Positions 1 through 5,933 of a stretch of DNA of 42,465 bases are shown here, piece by piece. Each line of letters opens with the position of its first letter. Positions within the stretch are counted from its first letter, which is position 1. The translations under genes and the position numbers were made by a program. The notes under the pieces are model-generated. The model saw only the letters and a program-made list of their open reading frames with translations. It had not been told where the DNA came from and did no database searches. Origin of the DNA: Treponema sp. (GTDB lineage Bacteria > Spirochaetota > Spirochaetia > Treponematales > Treponemataceae); contig JAHBAD010000114.1 of the NCBI GenBank assembly GCA_018385395.1, positions 1 through 42,465 of the forward strand. Direction: 5' to 3'.

Positions 1-234
<234 letters not shown>

Positions 235-336
235 TATTATTGATTCCGTTCATAATCCTTTGTAACGTTTTTCCATATGAAGAAGCGGTGCTTCAGAAAT
301 GAACTTACCGTTACTTCTGATAAACCTTGAATAAAA

Positions 337-448
337 TGCCGGTGACCATAGCGGAGAGGCAATACCCGTTCCCATTCCGAACACGGAAGTCAAGCTCTCT
401 TGCGTCGATGATACTGCCCTTTGGCGGGAAAGTAGATAGTTGCCGGCT
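337..448 (+). rRNA. rrf: 5S ribosomal RNA
   Basis: It follows the 23S gene after about 100 nt of spacer with no tRNA between. The conserved loop CCATTCCGAACACGGAAGTC lies near 372-392, and the ends pair to form helix I (GCCGG at 338-342 with CCGGC at 443-447). At about 111 nt it is slightly shorter than the usual 115-120 nt. A T-run begins directly after the closing helix. Confidence 0.93.
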
Positions 449-486
449 TTTTATATTTAACCGGCATAGCCGGCTAAATATAAAAA
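448..486. repeat. AT-rich inverted repeat after 5S rRNA
   Basis: TTTTTATATTTA (448-459) plus CCGGC (461-465) faces GCCGG (469-473) plus TAAATATAAAAA (475-486), with one mismatched position and a 3-nt loop. It directly follows 5S and probably contributes to termination of the rRNA operon, since the first arm is a T-run placed right after the 5S closing helix. This role is inferred from position. Confidence 0.6.
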
Positions 487-575
487 CTGTCATCTTGAGA
501 CTTTCCGCTTCACTTTCTCCGAAAGCGGATCACTTCACGTACATACATTTTTCTTTATAAATAAGCGGGAAATTG

Positions 576-774
576 ATGCACAAGCCGCAGAATGCGGCGA
601 CTTAAATAATTTCCTCTCATGCAAACGGCGCGAAGCGACGTATGCGCAAGCCGCAGAATGCGGCGACTTAAATAATTTCCTTACAGCAAAGGACAGCAGT
701 AAAACTTGTGAACGGCTGGCCTATGCACAAGCCGCAGAATGCGGCGACTTAAATAATTTCCTCTCATGCAAACG
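576..774. repeat. three-copy palindromic (REP-like) direct repeat
   Basis: A 39-bp unit occurs at 576-614, 642-680 and 723-761. Copies differ by at most one base. Each contains the perfect hairpin GCCGCA-GAA-TGCGGC followed by GACTTAAATAATTTCC. Copies 1 and 3 extend further with the same TCTCATGCAAACG. The spacers are 27 and 42 bp and unrelated, there is no adjacent cas gene, and the unit is palindromic, so this is an extragenic palindromic repeat cluster rather than a CRISPR. The 449-1097 stretch around it has no convincing protein gene. Confidence 0.8.
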
Positions 775-814
775 ACGAAGCGAACAGAGTTGGCTGAGGT
801 CGTATATACCGAGC

Positions 815-850
815 GACGGCTATGCCGTCAAAATGCTCGAAGAGCATTTT
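815..850. repeat. pair of adjacent perfect hairpins
   Basis: GACGGC-TAT-GCCGTC (815-829) is followed at once by AAAATGCTC-GAA-GAGCATTTT (830-850). Both stems are perfect. They lie between the REP-like cluster and a terminator and probably belong to the same repeat-rich, non-coding landscape. No function can be assigned. Confidence 0.6.
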
Positions 851-891
851 GAGCGAGGGAAGTGAGGAGCCCCTGCGACGAACTGCCGGCT

Positions 892-920
892 CGGCGGGGA
901 ACCCGCCGTTTCTTTTTTTA
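892..920 (+). terminator. rho-independent terminator
   Basis: CGGCGGG (892-898), a GAA loop, CCCGCCG (902-908), then a T-rich tail with seven consecutive T. It would stop plus-strand read-through from the rRNA/repeat region before the small-RNA unit that follows. Confidence 0.75.
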
Positions 921-937
921 TTTTAAAACAAATTTTC

Positions 938-966
938 TTGACTTCTCGTAAGTCTTGGTACATACT
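938..966 (+). promoter_or_regulatory. predicted promoter of small RNA unit
   Basis: TTGACT (938-943) is separated by 17 nt from CATACT (961-966), a plausible sigma70-type pair. A TATATT at 966-971 is an alternative -10 with poor spacing. No plus-strand open reading frame with a start and ribosome site follows, so the product is probably RNA. Confidence 0.45.
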
Positions 967-972
967 ATATTC

Positions 973-1088
973 ATAAGGTGCTAGTGCATCTGTGGCAGAA
1001 AAGGCGGGTATTGTTAATTCCGTCCTCTCTCTGATCCAATTAGAACAGGCAGGTAAATCCACAAGGCGGATACCTGCCTATTTTTTTG
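973..1088 (+). ncRNA. candidate small non-coding RNA
   Basis: The roughly 115-nt interval lies between a predicted promoter and a strong intrinsic terminator and holds no convincing ORF. I looked for the SRP RNA tetraloop region, the tmRNA tag, the RNase P core and T-box or glycine aptamer motifs and did not find them. Its identity is therefore unknown. An independent transcription unit is supported only by the promoter and terminator geometry. It points toward the 3' end of the minus-strand nuclease gene. Confidence 0.4.
1047..1087 (+). terminator. strong rho-independent terminator
   Basis: AGGCAGGTA (1047-1055) pairs perfectly with TACCTGCCT (1071-1079), followed by A and seven T. The T-run exists only on the plus strand, so it serves a plus-strand transcript and is not the terminator of the convergent minus-strand nuclease gene that ends at 1098. 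Confidence 0.8.
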
Positions 1089-1097
1089 TCTAACTAT

Positions 1098-2135
1098 CTA
1101 TTTCCAACCTTCCAGTGATGTATTTGCTTCGATTTTATTTTCAAGTGTGTCATCAAGGAGATGGAAGAAATCAAGGTTTGTACGGCGTTCAATTTCATCA
1201 ACTGAAACTGCGTAATCCCAGAAAGTATCAGGGCATTTATTGTTTGGAAGAATAAAACCTATAGCTTTTAGGGAATCTCCGTCGGGGGCCAGAAGGGCTT
1301 TGTAATAATATTCAGGAACTGAAACCTGGTTCGGACCGATGGAGTCATATTCTGTTGCAGGTTTCTCAAAGACTGGTCCTGTTACTACGTAAACTTTTCC
1401 GTAGTCTTCAGCCCATTTACGGACCTGTCCTTCCAGGTACTGCCAGATTTCCCGGTTCAATCCAGGTGCCTGGGGGCTCATGTTACTTAGGTAGAAAGAT
1501 TCGCTCATTGCTTCTTCAGAAAAAGAGAAATCTGCGGCAGGAGCCAGGTGACCGCGATCGTAACCGCTTTTTTTATAGTCGGCAAGAGAGGCGGACCCTG
1601 TTGTAATTTCAGGATCCGGGCGAAAATCATTTCCGCGGGATGCATTTTTTACAAGCTCTTCTTTTTCAAGGCAGTATGCTGCCCATTCTGCCTGTTCATA
1701 ACTTTCTCTGTAGCAGATGACGAAGTTCCCGAACCTGCGTATCTGATGGTCTTGGGCAGTTCCTGTTTTTGAGGCGGCACAAAGAGGAAGTTCAAGGTTT
1801 TCTTCCACTAAGACAGGTGGTGAGGAGGAGTAATTTGTCTCAAAACTTGTTTTTCTGACTTCAATATCATTGGTTTTGGAATCTGATGCATTTTGTGTTT
1901 TCGGCTCAGAAACTGGTTGAGGTGGACATACTTCATTTAATACTTCCAGGGCAACTGTTTGAATCTGTTCGCGGGTTTCGTGAACTTTTTCCGTTGTCGC
2001 ATTCTGAGTCTTTGTTTTTATTGAACAGTAATCAACTGCAAAAATAACAGCAATGATAATCAAAGCGGTTAAAATAAGTTTCAGGATTAATGAAAATGAA
2101 AGTTTTACTGATTTATTTTTTTGTTTTGCGGACAT
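1098..2135 (-). CDS. membrane-anchored DNA/RNA non-specific endonuclease (NUC1/EndoG family)
   Basis: A 345-aa protein of the beta-beta-alpha metal nuclease family, which cuts DNA and RNA using one divalent metal and a histidine general base. The catalytic signature DRGHLAPAADF is visible at about residue 193, followed by the family's FYLSNMSPQ and LNREIWQYLE blocks, where the metal-binding asparagine lies. The N-terminus is short and basic, then has one hydrophobic segment (about residues 12-30) that reads as an uncleaved signal anchor. A Ser/Thr/Glu-rich linker of about 90 residues follows before the nuclease domain, so the enzyme probably acts in the periplasm or outside, for nutrient scavenging or degradation of incoming DNA. 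No Shine-Dalgarno is seen; TATAAT lies 7 nt before the ATG. Function is family-based and confident; substrate preference is unknown. Confidence 0.9.
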   Translation of the reverse strand: MSAKQKNKSVKLSFSLILKLILTALIIIAVIFAVDYCSIKTKTQNATTEKVHETREQIQTVALEVLNEVCPPQPVSEPKTQNASDSKTNDIEVRKTSFETNYSSSPPVLVEENLELPLCAASKTGTAQDHQIRRFGNFVICYRESYEQAEWAAYCLEKEELVKNASRGNDFRPDPEITTGSASLADYKKSGYDRGHLAPAADFSFSEEAMSESFYLSNMSPQAPGLNREIWQYLEGQVRKWAEDYGKVYVVTGPVFEKPATEYDSIGPNQVSVPEYYYKALLAPDGDSLKAIGFILPNNKCPDTFWDYAVSVDEIERRTNLDFFHLLDDTLENKIEANTSLEGWK

Positions 2136-2142
2136 AGAGAAA

Positions 2143-2148
2143 ATTATA
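2143..2148 (-). promoter_or_regulatory. -10 box 7 nt before nuclease ATG
   Basis: On the minus strand a perfect TATAAT ends 7 nt before the start codon. A transcript starting at the usual 6-8 nt downstream would begin at or next to the ATG, giving a leaderless mRNA. No clear -35 is present and no ribosome-binding site could fit. Confidence 0.55.
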
Positions 2149-2205
2149 CCATATTCCGAAAAAATCCTTATAGAAAAAACGTTTTATCAAAGTTAATATG
2201 TGACC

Positions 2206-3771
2206 ATGAACAAAACTATTTTGAATCCTATTCTTCCGGGATTTTATCCCGATCCAACAGCATGTTGTGTAGACGGAGTTTATTACGTTGTAAACTCTTC
2301 TTTTGTATATTTCCCGGGGCTTCCTGTTTTCAAAAGTACAGATCTCTGTAACTGGGAACAGATTGGTAACGTAATTGACCGCCCTGAGCAGATGACATTC
2401 CTGAATCAGAGTACAAGCCGCGGGCTTTTTGCTCCTTGTATCCGTTATTCAAACGGAACTTTCTATTGTATTTGTACAAATGTTGATGCAGGCGGAAACT
2501 TCTTTGTAACAGCAAAAGATCCTGCAGGTCCATGGTCAAACCCTGTATTCATGCCAAAAGCAGACGGAATTGACCCTTCATTCTTCTTTGATGATGACGG
2601 GACTTGCTGGTATGTAGGAACTCATCCGGCTCCTGAAGGCTGCAAATACAATGGTAACTGGGAAATCTATATTCAGAAAGTAAATCTTGAAAACGGTGAC
2701 CTTGAAGGTGAACCAAAAGGAATCTGGCGTGGAGCTCTTAAAGACTGTATCTGGCCTGAAGGTCCCCATATCTACAAAATCAACGGATGGTATTACCTTC
2801 TCCACGCCGAAGGCGGTACAGGTCCTGAACACGCAGTAATGGTTGCACGTACAAAATCCCTTGATGAACCATTTGTTGGAAAACCTGCAAACCCGATTTT
2901 AACACACCGTCACCTTGGTATGGGAGCTGACATTGTTTATGTTGGACATGCAGATCTTTTTGAAGATAAGAACGGAAAATGGTGGCTGGTTCTTCTGGCA
3001 AGCCGTCCTTACTCAAACGATGGAAACAGACCTCGTTTCTGCAATATGGGACGCGAAACATTCATGGTTCCTGTTATGTGGGAAGATGAATGGCCATGGG
3101 CAAGCTGGCAGACTGGTCTTGTAGAAAAAGAATATGACACAGACGGAAACGTTCTCCGCCGTTACGATGCAAAGCTTGAAAAGAAGCTTCCAGCTCGTAA
3201 AACAGTATTCACAAAACCTGAACTGGATTACGAATGGATTTCTTTAAGAAATCGTAATCCTGAAAAAGTATTTATTAAAGACAATGCTCTGGTTCTTAAG
3301 GGGGCTGAAGATCTTGGAAGCTTGAAGGAAGCAAGCTTTGTTGCCCGCCGACAGATTGACTTCTCCTACTATGCTGAAGTGATTATGGATGCGGAACTTC
3401 CAAATGACGGAAATGCCGCAGGTCTTTCTTGTTTCCAGAATGAAGATTTCTTCTATAATCTGCAGGTTGTAAATAAAGGCGGAAAACTTGTTGTACAGGT
3501 TCTTCTCCGTGAAAAGGGTGAATATAAAGTTCTGGCAGAAAAAGCACTTCCTGAAGCAGACCCTGTTCCGACAGAAGTTGCAGGATTTACTTTGAGCGTT
3601 TCACAGAATCTTCAGAACCTTAGTTTTTACTGTAACGGAGAACTGATTCTTGCCGACGCAGATGCTTCCATGCTTTCTGTAGAAAAAGCAGGCGGTTTTG
3701 TTGGAACTGTAATCGGTATGTTCGCTTCTGGCGAAGGTGCCGAAGGAAGATTCAAGAGTTTTGAAATGTAA
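2206..3771 (+). CDS. glycoside hydrolase family 43 beta-xylosidase/alpha-L-arabinofuranosidase
   Basis: The 521-aa enzyme has the two-domain plan of GH43 xylosidases: a five-bladed propeller (about residues 5-310) and a C-terminal beta-sandwich (about 320-520). The three catalytic acids are visible: the base Asp16 in FYPDP, the pKa-modulating Asp123 in GIDPSFFFDDDG, and the acid Glu185 in WPEGPHIYK. No signal peptide is present, so it should act in the cytoplasm on imported xylo- or arabino-oligosaccharides. It is a single gene with no neighbouring sugar transporter. I chose the ATG at 2206 rather than the GTG two codons earlier because the conserved N-terminus starts right there. There is no Shine-Dalgarno, but TAATAT lies 6 nt upstream. 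Xylosidase versus arabinofuranosidase specificity cannot be decided from sequence alone. Confidence 0.92.
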   Translation: MNKTILNPILPGFYPDPTACCVDGVYYVVNSSFVYFPGLPVFKSTDLCNWEQIGNVIDRPEQMTFLNQSTSRGLFAPCIRYSNGTFYCICTNVDAGGNFFVTAKDPAGPWSNPVFMPKADGIDPSFFFDDDGTCWYVGTHPAPEGCKYNGNWEIYIQKVNLENGDLEGEPKGIWRGALKDCIWPEGPHIYKINGWYYLLHAEGGTGPEHAVMVARTKSLDEPFVGKPANPILTHRHLGMGADIVYVGHADLFEDKNGKWWLVLLASRPYSNDGNRPRFCNMGRETFMVPVMWEDEWPWASWQTGLVEKEYDTDGNVLRRYDAKLEKKLPARKTVFTKPELDYEWISLRNRNPEKVFIKDNALVLKGAEDLGSLKEASFVARRQIDFSYYAEVIMDAELPNDGNAAGLSCFQNEDFFYNLQVVNKGGKLVVQVLLREKGEYKVLAEKALPEADPVPTEVAGFTLSVSQNLQNLSFYCNGELILADADASMLSVEKAGGFVGTVIGMFASGEGAEGRFKSFEM

Positions 3772-3800
3772 AATATTCGACTGCAAAGTCCGGCCGGATG

Positions 3801-3837
3801 AAAAGACTGTGTCAGAAAATGATGCAGTCTTTTTTTT
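3801..3837 (+). terminator. terminator of GH43 gene
   Basis: AAAAGACTG (3801-3809) pairs with CAGTCTTTT (3825-3833), loop 15 nt, followed by a T-run to 3837. It sits 30 nt after the GH43 stop codon. Confidence 0.8.
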
Positions 3838-3852
3838 ATGTTGGAATGGGGT

Positions 3853-3858
3853 TATAAT
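3853..3858 (+). promoter_or_regulatory. -10 box upstream of omptin gene
   Basis: A perfect TATAAT lies shortly after the GH43 terminator and 36 nt before the small upstream ORF at 3894. The -35 position falls in the terminator's T-tract and is not well conserved. Confidence 0.45.
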
Positions 3859-3893
3859 TAAAATTCAAAAAAAGGAAAAAGGTGAGTAAAATA

Positions 3894-3947
3894 ATGGAAA
3901 AAAGAAGGAAGAACACTTCCTCTGTAAAGTTTCCTGAGAAAAATTGA
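3894..3947 (+). CDS. possible 17-residue leader peptide upstream of omptin
   Basis: A short ORF reads MEKRRKNTSSVKFPEKN and ends with TGA one base before the omptin ATG (TGA-G-ATG). It has a better ribosome-binding site (AAGGTGAG about 7 nt before its ATG) than the omptin gene itself, which has only weak GAG within the uORF end. The arrangement fits translational coupling or a leader peptide. The peptide is basic and has no recognisable domain. It may also be chance, so confidence is low. Confidence 0.35.
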   Translation: MEKRRKNTSSVKFPEKN

Positions 3948-3948
3948 G

Positions 3949-4896
3949 ATGAAAAAGATATTTTTTACTATTTTTAGTTTTGTTTTCTCATTTGGGTTAT
4001 TTGCAGGGGAGAAATTTGAGATAAGCATTACCCCGGAAGTGGGAATGTATTTCGGACAGATCAGGGAGCATGTTTTTGACTTTGATGGAACAGAAAGATA
4101 TTTAATGAGCCGTCTGGATTGGGATATTGATCCTATGCCTTTTTGTGGAATAAAAGTTGATCTGGATGTTTTTAAGCATCTGGAAATAAATGCTGATGGA
4201 CGTATTGGGTATACAGGCCGTTGTGGACAGATGCAGGATTATGACTGGATGGGAAGTGATAAAACAAAGAATACTCATTATTCCTGGCATGAAAATTACC
4301 TGGAAAATTATGTTGCATTTTCGACTCAAATAGGATGGAAAATAAACCTGAAGGAAGGTGCTTTATTAACGCCATCATTGATGATTCGAGGAGAGAACTT
4401 TTATTTTAGTGGATGGAATGGTTATTCTCAATATGCCTGGGATAATAAAGTTGAATATTGGCATGAAGATTTGTTGAAAAAGGATATGACGGGAAATGTA
4501 ATTTCTTATAGACAAAATCGGTTTTTTGGAGATGTTGGTTGGAATCTGTCGGTTCCTGTAACTTCACATTTTATGTTTTCATATTCTTTCTTTTTGGGCA
4601 TATATCATTATATTACAGGACATGATTTTCATAATCTTCGAGAAGATGAATTTCTGGATGTTATTTATGGATATGGTTTGAGTGAAGTCATATTTGATAT
4701 GAATTTAACTTATAAAATTAATAAGAATAATATATTTGATTTTAAAATAGCAATGCAAGAAGTTCCGCTGTTGATTGGTGATACTTATCAGAAAAAATTT
4801 GATAGAAACTGGAGTGACGGAGATATGTTCAAAAACGGTGGAGGCGCTTCTTCAACAATTTATTCCCTTGGGGTAAATTATACCTTAAAGTTCTAG
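3949..4896 (+). CDS. omptin-family outer-membrane protease (OmpT-like beta-barrel)
   Basis: The 315-aa protein has a clear signal peptide (MKKIFFTIFSFVFSFGLFAG) and a beta-barrel pattern ending in an aromatic residue (YTLKF). It matches omptins from memory along its length: MSRLDWDIDPMPFCGIKVDL corresponds to the OmpT SQLDWKF region, CGQMQDYDWMGS to OmpT NMVDQDWMDS, and GHDFHNL to OmpT NDEHYD. This places the four catalytic residues at Asp97, Asp99, Asp226 and His228, with nearly the same spacing as OmpT Asp83/85 and Asp210/His212. At the OmpT LPS-binding site (Tyr134, Glu136, Arg138) the alignment reads Arg, Glu149, Phe151, so two contacts seem lost. The gene is visibly more AT-rich than its neighbours, with many TTA, ATA and AAT codons, which suggests transfer. 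Family assignment is from motif recall, not a search. Confidence 0.8.
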   Translation: MKKIFFTIFSFVFSFGLFAGEKFEISITPEVGMYFGQIREHVFDFDGTERYLMSRLDWDIDPMPFCGIKVDLDVFKHLEINADGRIGYTGRCGQMQDYDWMGSDKTKNTHYSWHENYLENYVAFSTQIGWKINLKEGALLTPSLMIRGENFYFSGWNGYSQYAWDNKVEYWHEDLLKKDMTGNVISYRQNRFFGDVGWNLSVPVTSHFMFSYSFFLGIYHYITGHDFHNLREDEFLDVIYGYGLSEVIFDMNLTYKINKNNIFDFKIAMQEVPLLIGDTYQKKFDRNWSDGDMFKNGGGASSTIYSLGVNYTLKF

Positions 4897-4907
4897 TTTT
4901 TTTGGGG

Positions 4908-4990
4908 TCCGGGGTATCCCCGGAGAAGGGGTAGCGGACATGCAACAAAGCGGAGCGAGTTGCATGGGAGCGAGGGGAAGGCTTTCCCCT
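4908..4990. repeat. cluster of three hairpins between convergent genes
   Basis: Three perfect 7-bp stems follow one another: TCCGGGG/CCCCGGA (4908-4924), ATGCAAC/GTTGCAT (4940-4965) and AGGGGAA/TTCCCCT (4973-4990). The block fills the gap between the omptin gene and the convergent DTW gene. It resembles an extragenic palindromic repeat unit and could act as a two-way terminator, although only the plus-side entry has a long T-run, and that lies before the first stem. Confidence 0.6.
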
Positions 4991-4991
4991 A

Positions 4992-5681
4992 CTAAAAATC
5001 AGGAATATCCCGGAGCTTTGAATATTTTGCGTCTTTCTGATGTACGTTTGGACGGAGTCCCAGGATGCGTTCGTTTTCTGCCTGAAGCTGGAATTTTATC
5101 ATGGCTTTAAAAGCGTCCATCATCGGTTCAGGATTGACGTTTTTGTCTGTAATGCCGTTATCCTGGAATTCTTTTATGAGGTAATAGCAGCTTTCCACCG
5201 TAGAAATATATTCCGGCTCAGGTTCTTTTTTGAAAGTATAAATTGAACGATAGTCACCGTAAAAAGAAAGGCGAGGAAGGTTCAGCAGGAAAGGATTGTG
5301 CTGGATCATTTTTTTTGCGCACCACCAGGTGGAATCCAGAATGATAGGAAGGGGAATGCGGCCCTTCAGTGTTTCTTTGAAACCTTCTTTTTTTGCGGTC
5401 CAGGCTTCGGGACCAGGAAACATCATCATAGGAAAATAGCGGTGATCGTGAAGAAGTTCCTGAAGCCGTTTGTTTTCGGCAAAATCTAAGCCCATGATTA
5501 TTTCGCAGCCTGTAAGAGAGATGCGGGCAATGTGTCCGGTGCCTGTGCGGTTTTTCTTTGCTTCTTTTGGATGCATCAGGAGTACGAATTTGATGCCTGA
5601 ATCCATTTCTTTTGTGTATGAGCAAAGGCAGCAGGCCTTTGGTTTGAAACAATTGTAACAAAATTCTGCCATAAATTTCAT
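4992..5681 (-). CDS. DTW-domain protein, tRNA-uridine aminocarboxypropyltransferase
   Basis: The 229-aa protein belongs to the DTW family (E. coli YfiP/TapT and related), which transfers the 3-amino-3-carboxypropyl group from S-adenosylmethionine to uridine in tRNA (acp3U). Visible signatures are the N-terminal cysteine cluster CYNCFKPKACCLC (residues 8-20), probably zinc binding, the HPKEAKKNRTGTGHIAR block (about 37-53), the name-giving motif as DSTW at 116-119, and ISTVES near 160-165. Length is normal for the family. It is transcribed alone, convergent with the omptin gene. Its upstream region meets the divergent glycine-riboswitch promoter. No obvious Shine-Dalgarno precedes the ATG. The tRNA target in this organism is not shown by sequence. 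Confidence 0.88.
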   Translation of the reverse strand: MKFMAEFCYNCFKPKACCLCSYTKEMDSGIKFVLLMHPKEAKKNRTGTGHIARISLTGCEIIMGLDFAENKRLQELLHDHRYFPMMMFPGPEAWTAKKEGFKETLKGRIPLPIILDSTWWCAKKMIQHNPFLLNLPRLSFYGDYRSIYTFKKEPEPEYISTVESCYYLIKEFQDNGITDKNVNPEPMMDAFKAMIKFQLQAENERILGLRPNVHQKDAKYSKLRDIPDF

Positions 5682-5700
5682 TTTAACGGATTTTCTGAAC

Positions 5701-5729
5701 TTTTCATATGTATAACCTTATGTTATACT
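5701..5729 (+). promoter_or_regulatory. predicted promoter of glycine-riboswitch transcript
   Basis: TTTTCA (5701-5706), 17-nt spacer, TATACT (5724-5729). A start near 5736 would place the first riboswitch hairpin at the very 5' end of the RNA. Confidence 0.6.
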
Positions 5730-5732
5730 TTA

Positions 5733-5911
5733 AGAGATGTCGTGCAACGTGTTTTGTTTCGGCATCTCTCTGGAGAGTTCCTGCAATGAGGCAGGGCGCC
5801 GAAGGGTTAATGCGATTAGCGCAAATATCTCAGGCAAAGCGGACAGAAGAAAATCACACTGTTCTGTATAAATCACTTTTCAGAGAGCCGCAAAACGGCT
5901 CTTATTTTTTT
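5733..5911 (+). ncRNA. glycine riboswitch, single aptamer with 5' hairpin and terminator
   Basis: The leader of the symporter gene carries glycine-aptamer signatures: TGGAGAG (5771-5777), GCGCCGAAGGGTTAA (about 5796-5810) and ATCTCAGGCAAAGCGGACAGA (about 5827-5847). Only one full aptamer is present. A preceding hairpin (AGAGATG 5733-5739 with GCATCTCT 5762-5769) occupies the place of a first aptamer and fits the described singlet type with a reduced upstream 'ghost' aptamer. The expression platform ends in an intrinsic terminator (5884-5911), which is followed by the symporter ribosome site. Control at transcription termination is thus likely; whether glycine turns the gene off or on cannot be fixed without folding both states. 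Confidence 0.93.
5884..5911 (+). terminator. riboswitch expression-platform terminator
   Basis: AGAGCCG (5884-5890), 5-nt loop, CGGCTCT (5896-5902), then TATTTTTTT. The stem is perfect and lies 20 nt before the AGGAAGGAA ribosome site of the symporter gene. Confidence 0.85.
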
Positions 5912-5933
5912 AACTTGCAGGAAGGAATCAATA

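Noticed and set aside
576-761. Three regularly looking 39-bp direct repeats as a CRISPR array
   Set aside because: Spacers are 27 and 42 bp, the unit is a strong palindrome with an AT-rich tail, only three copies exist and there are no cas genes. It fits a REP-type repeat.
820-1062. Minus-strand 80-codon ORF across the region after the rRNA genes
   Set aside because: It runs through a terminator, hairpins and a predicted small-RNA unit, has no ribosome site and no recognisable protein features.
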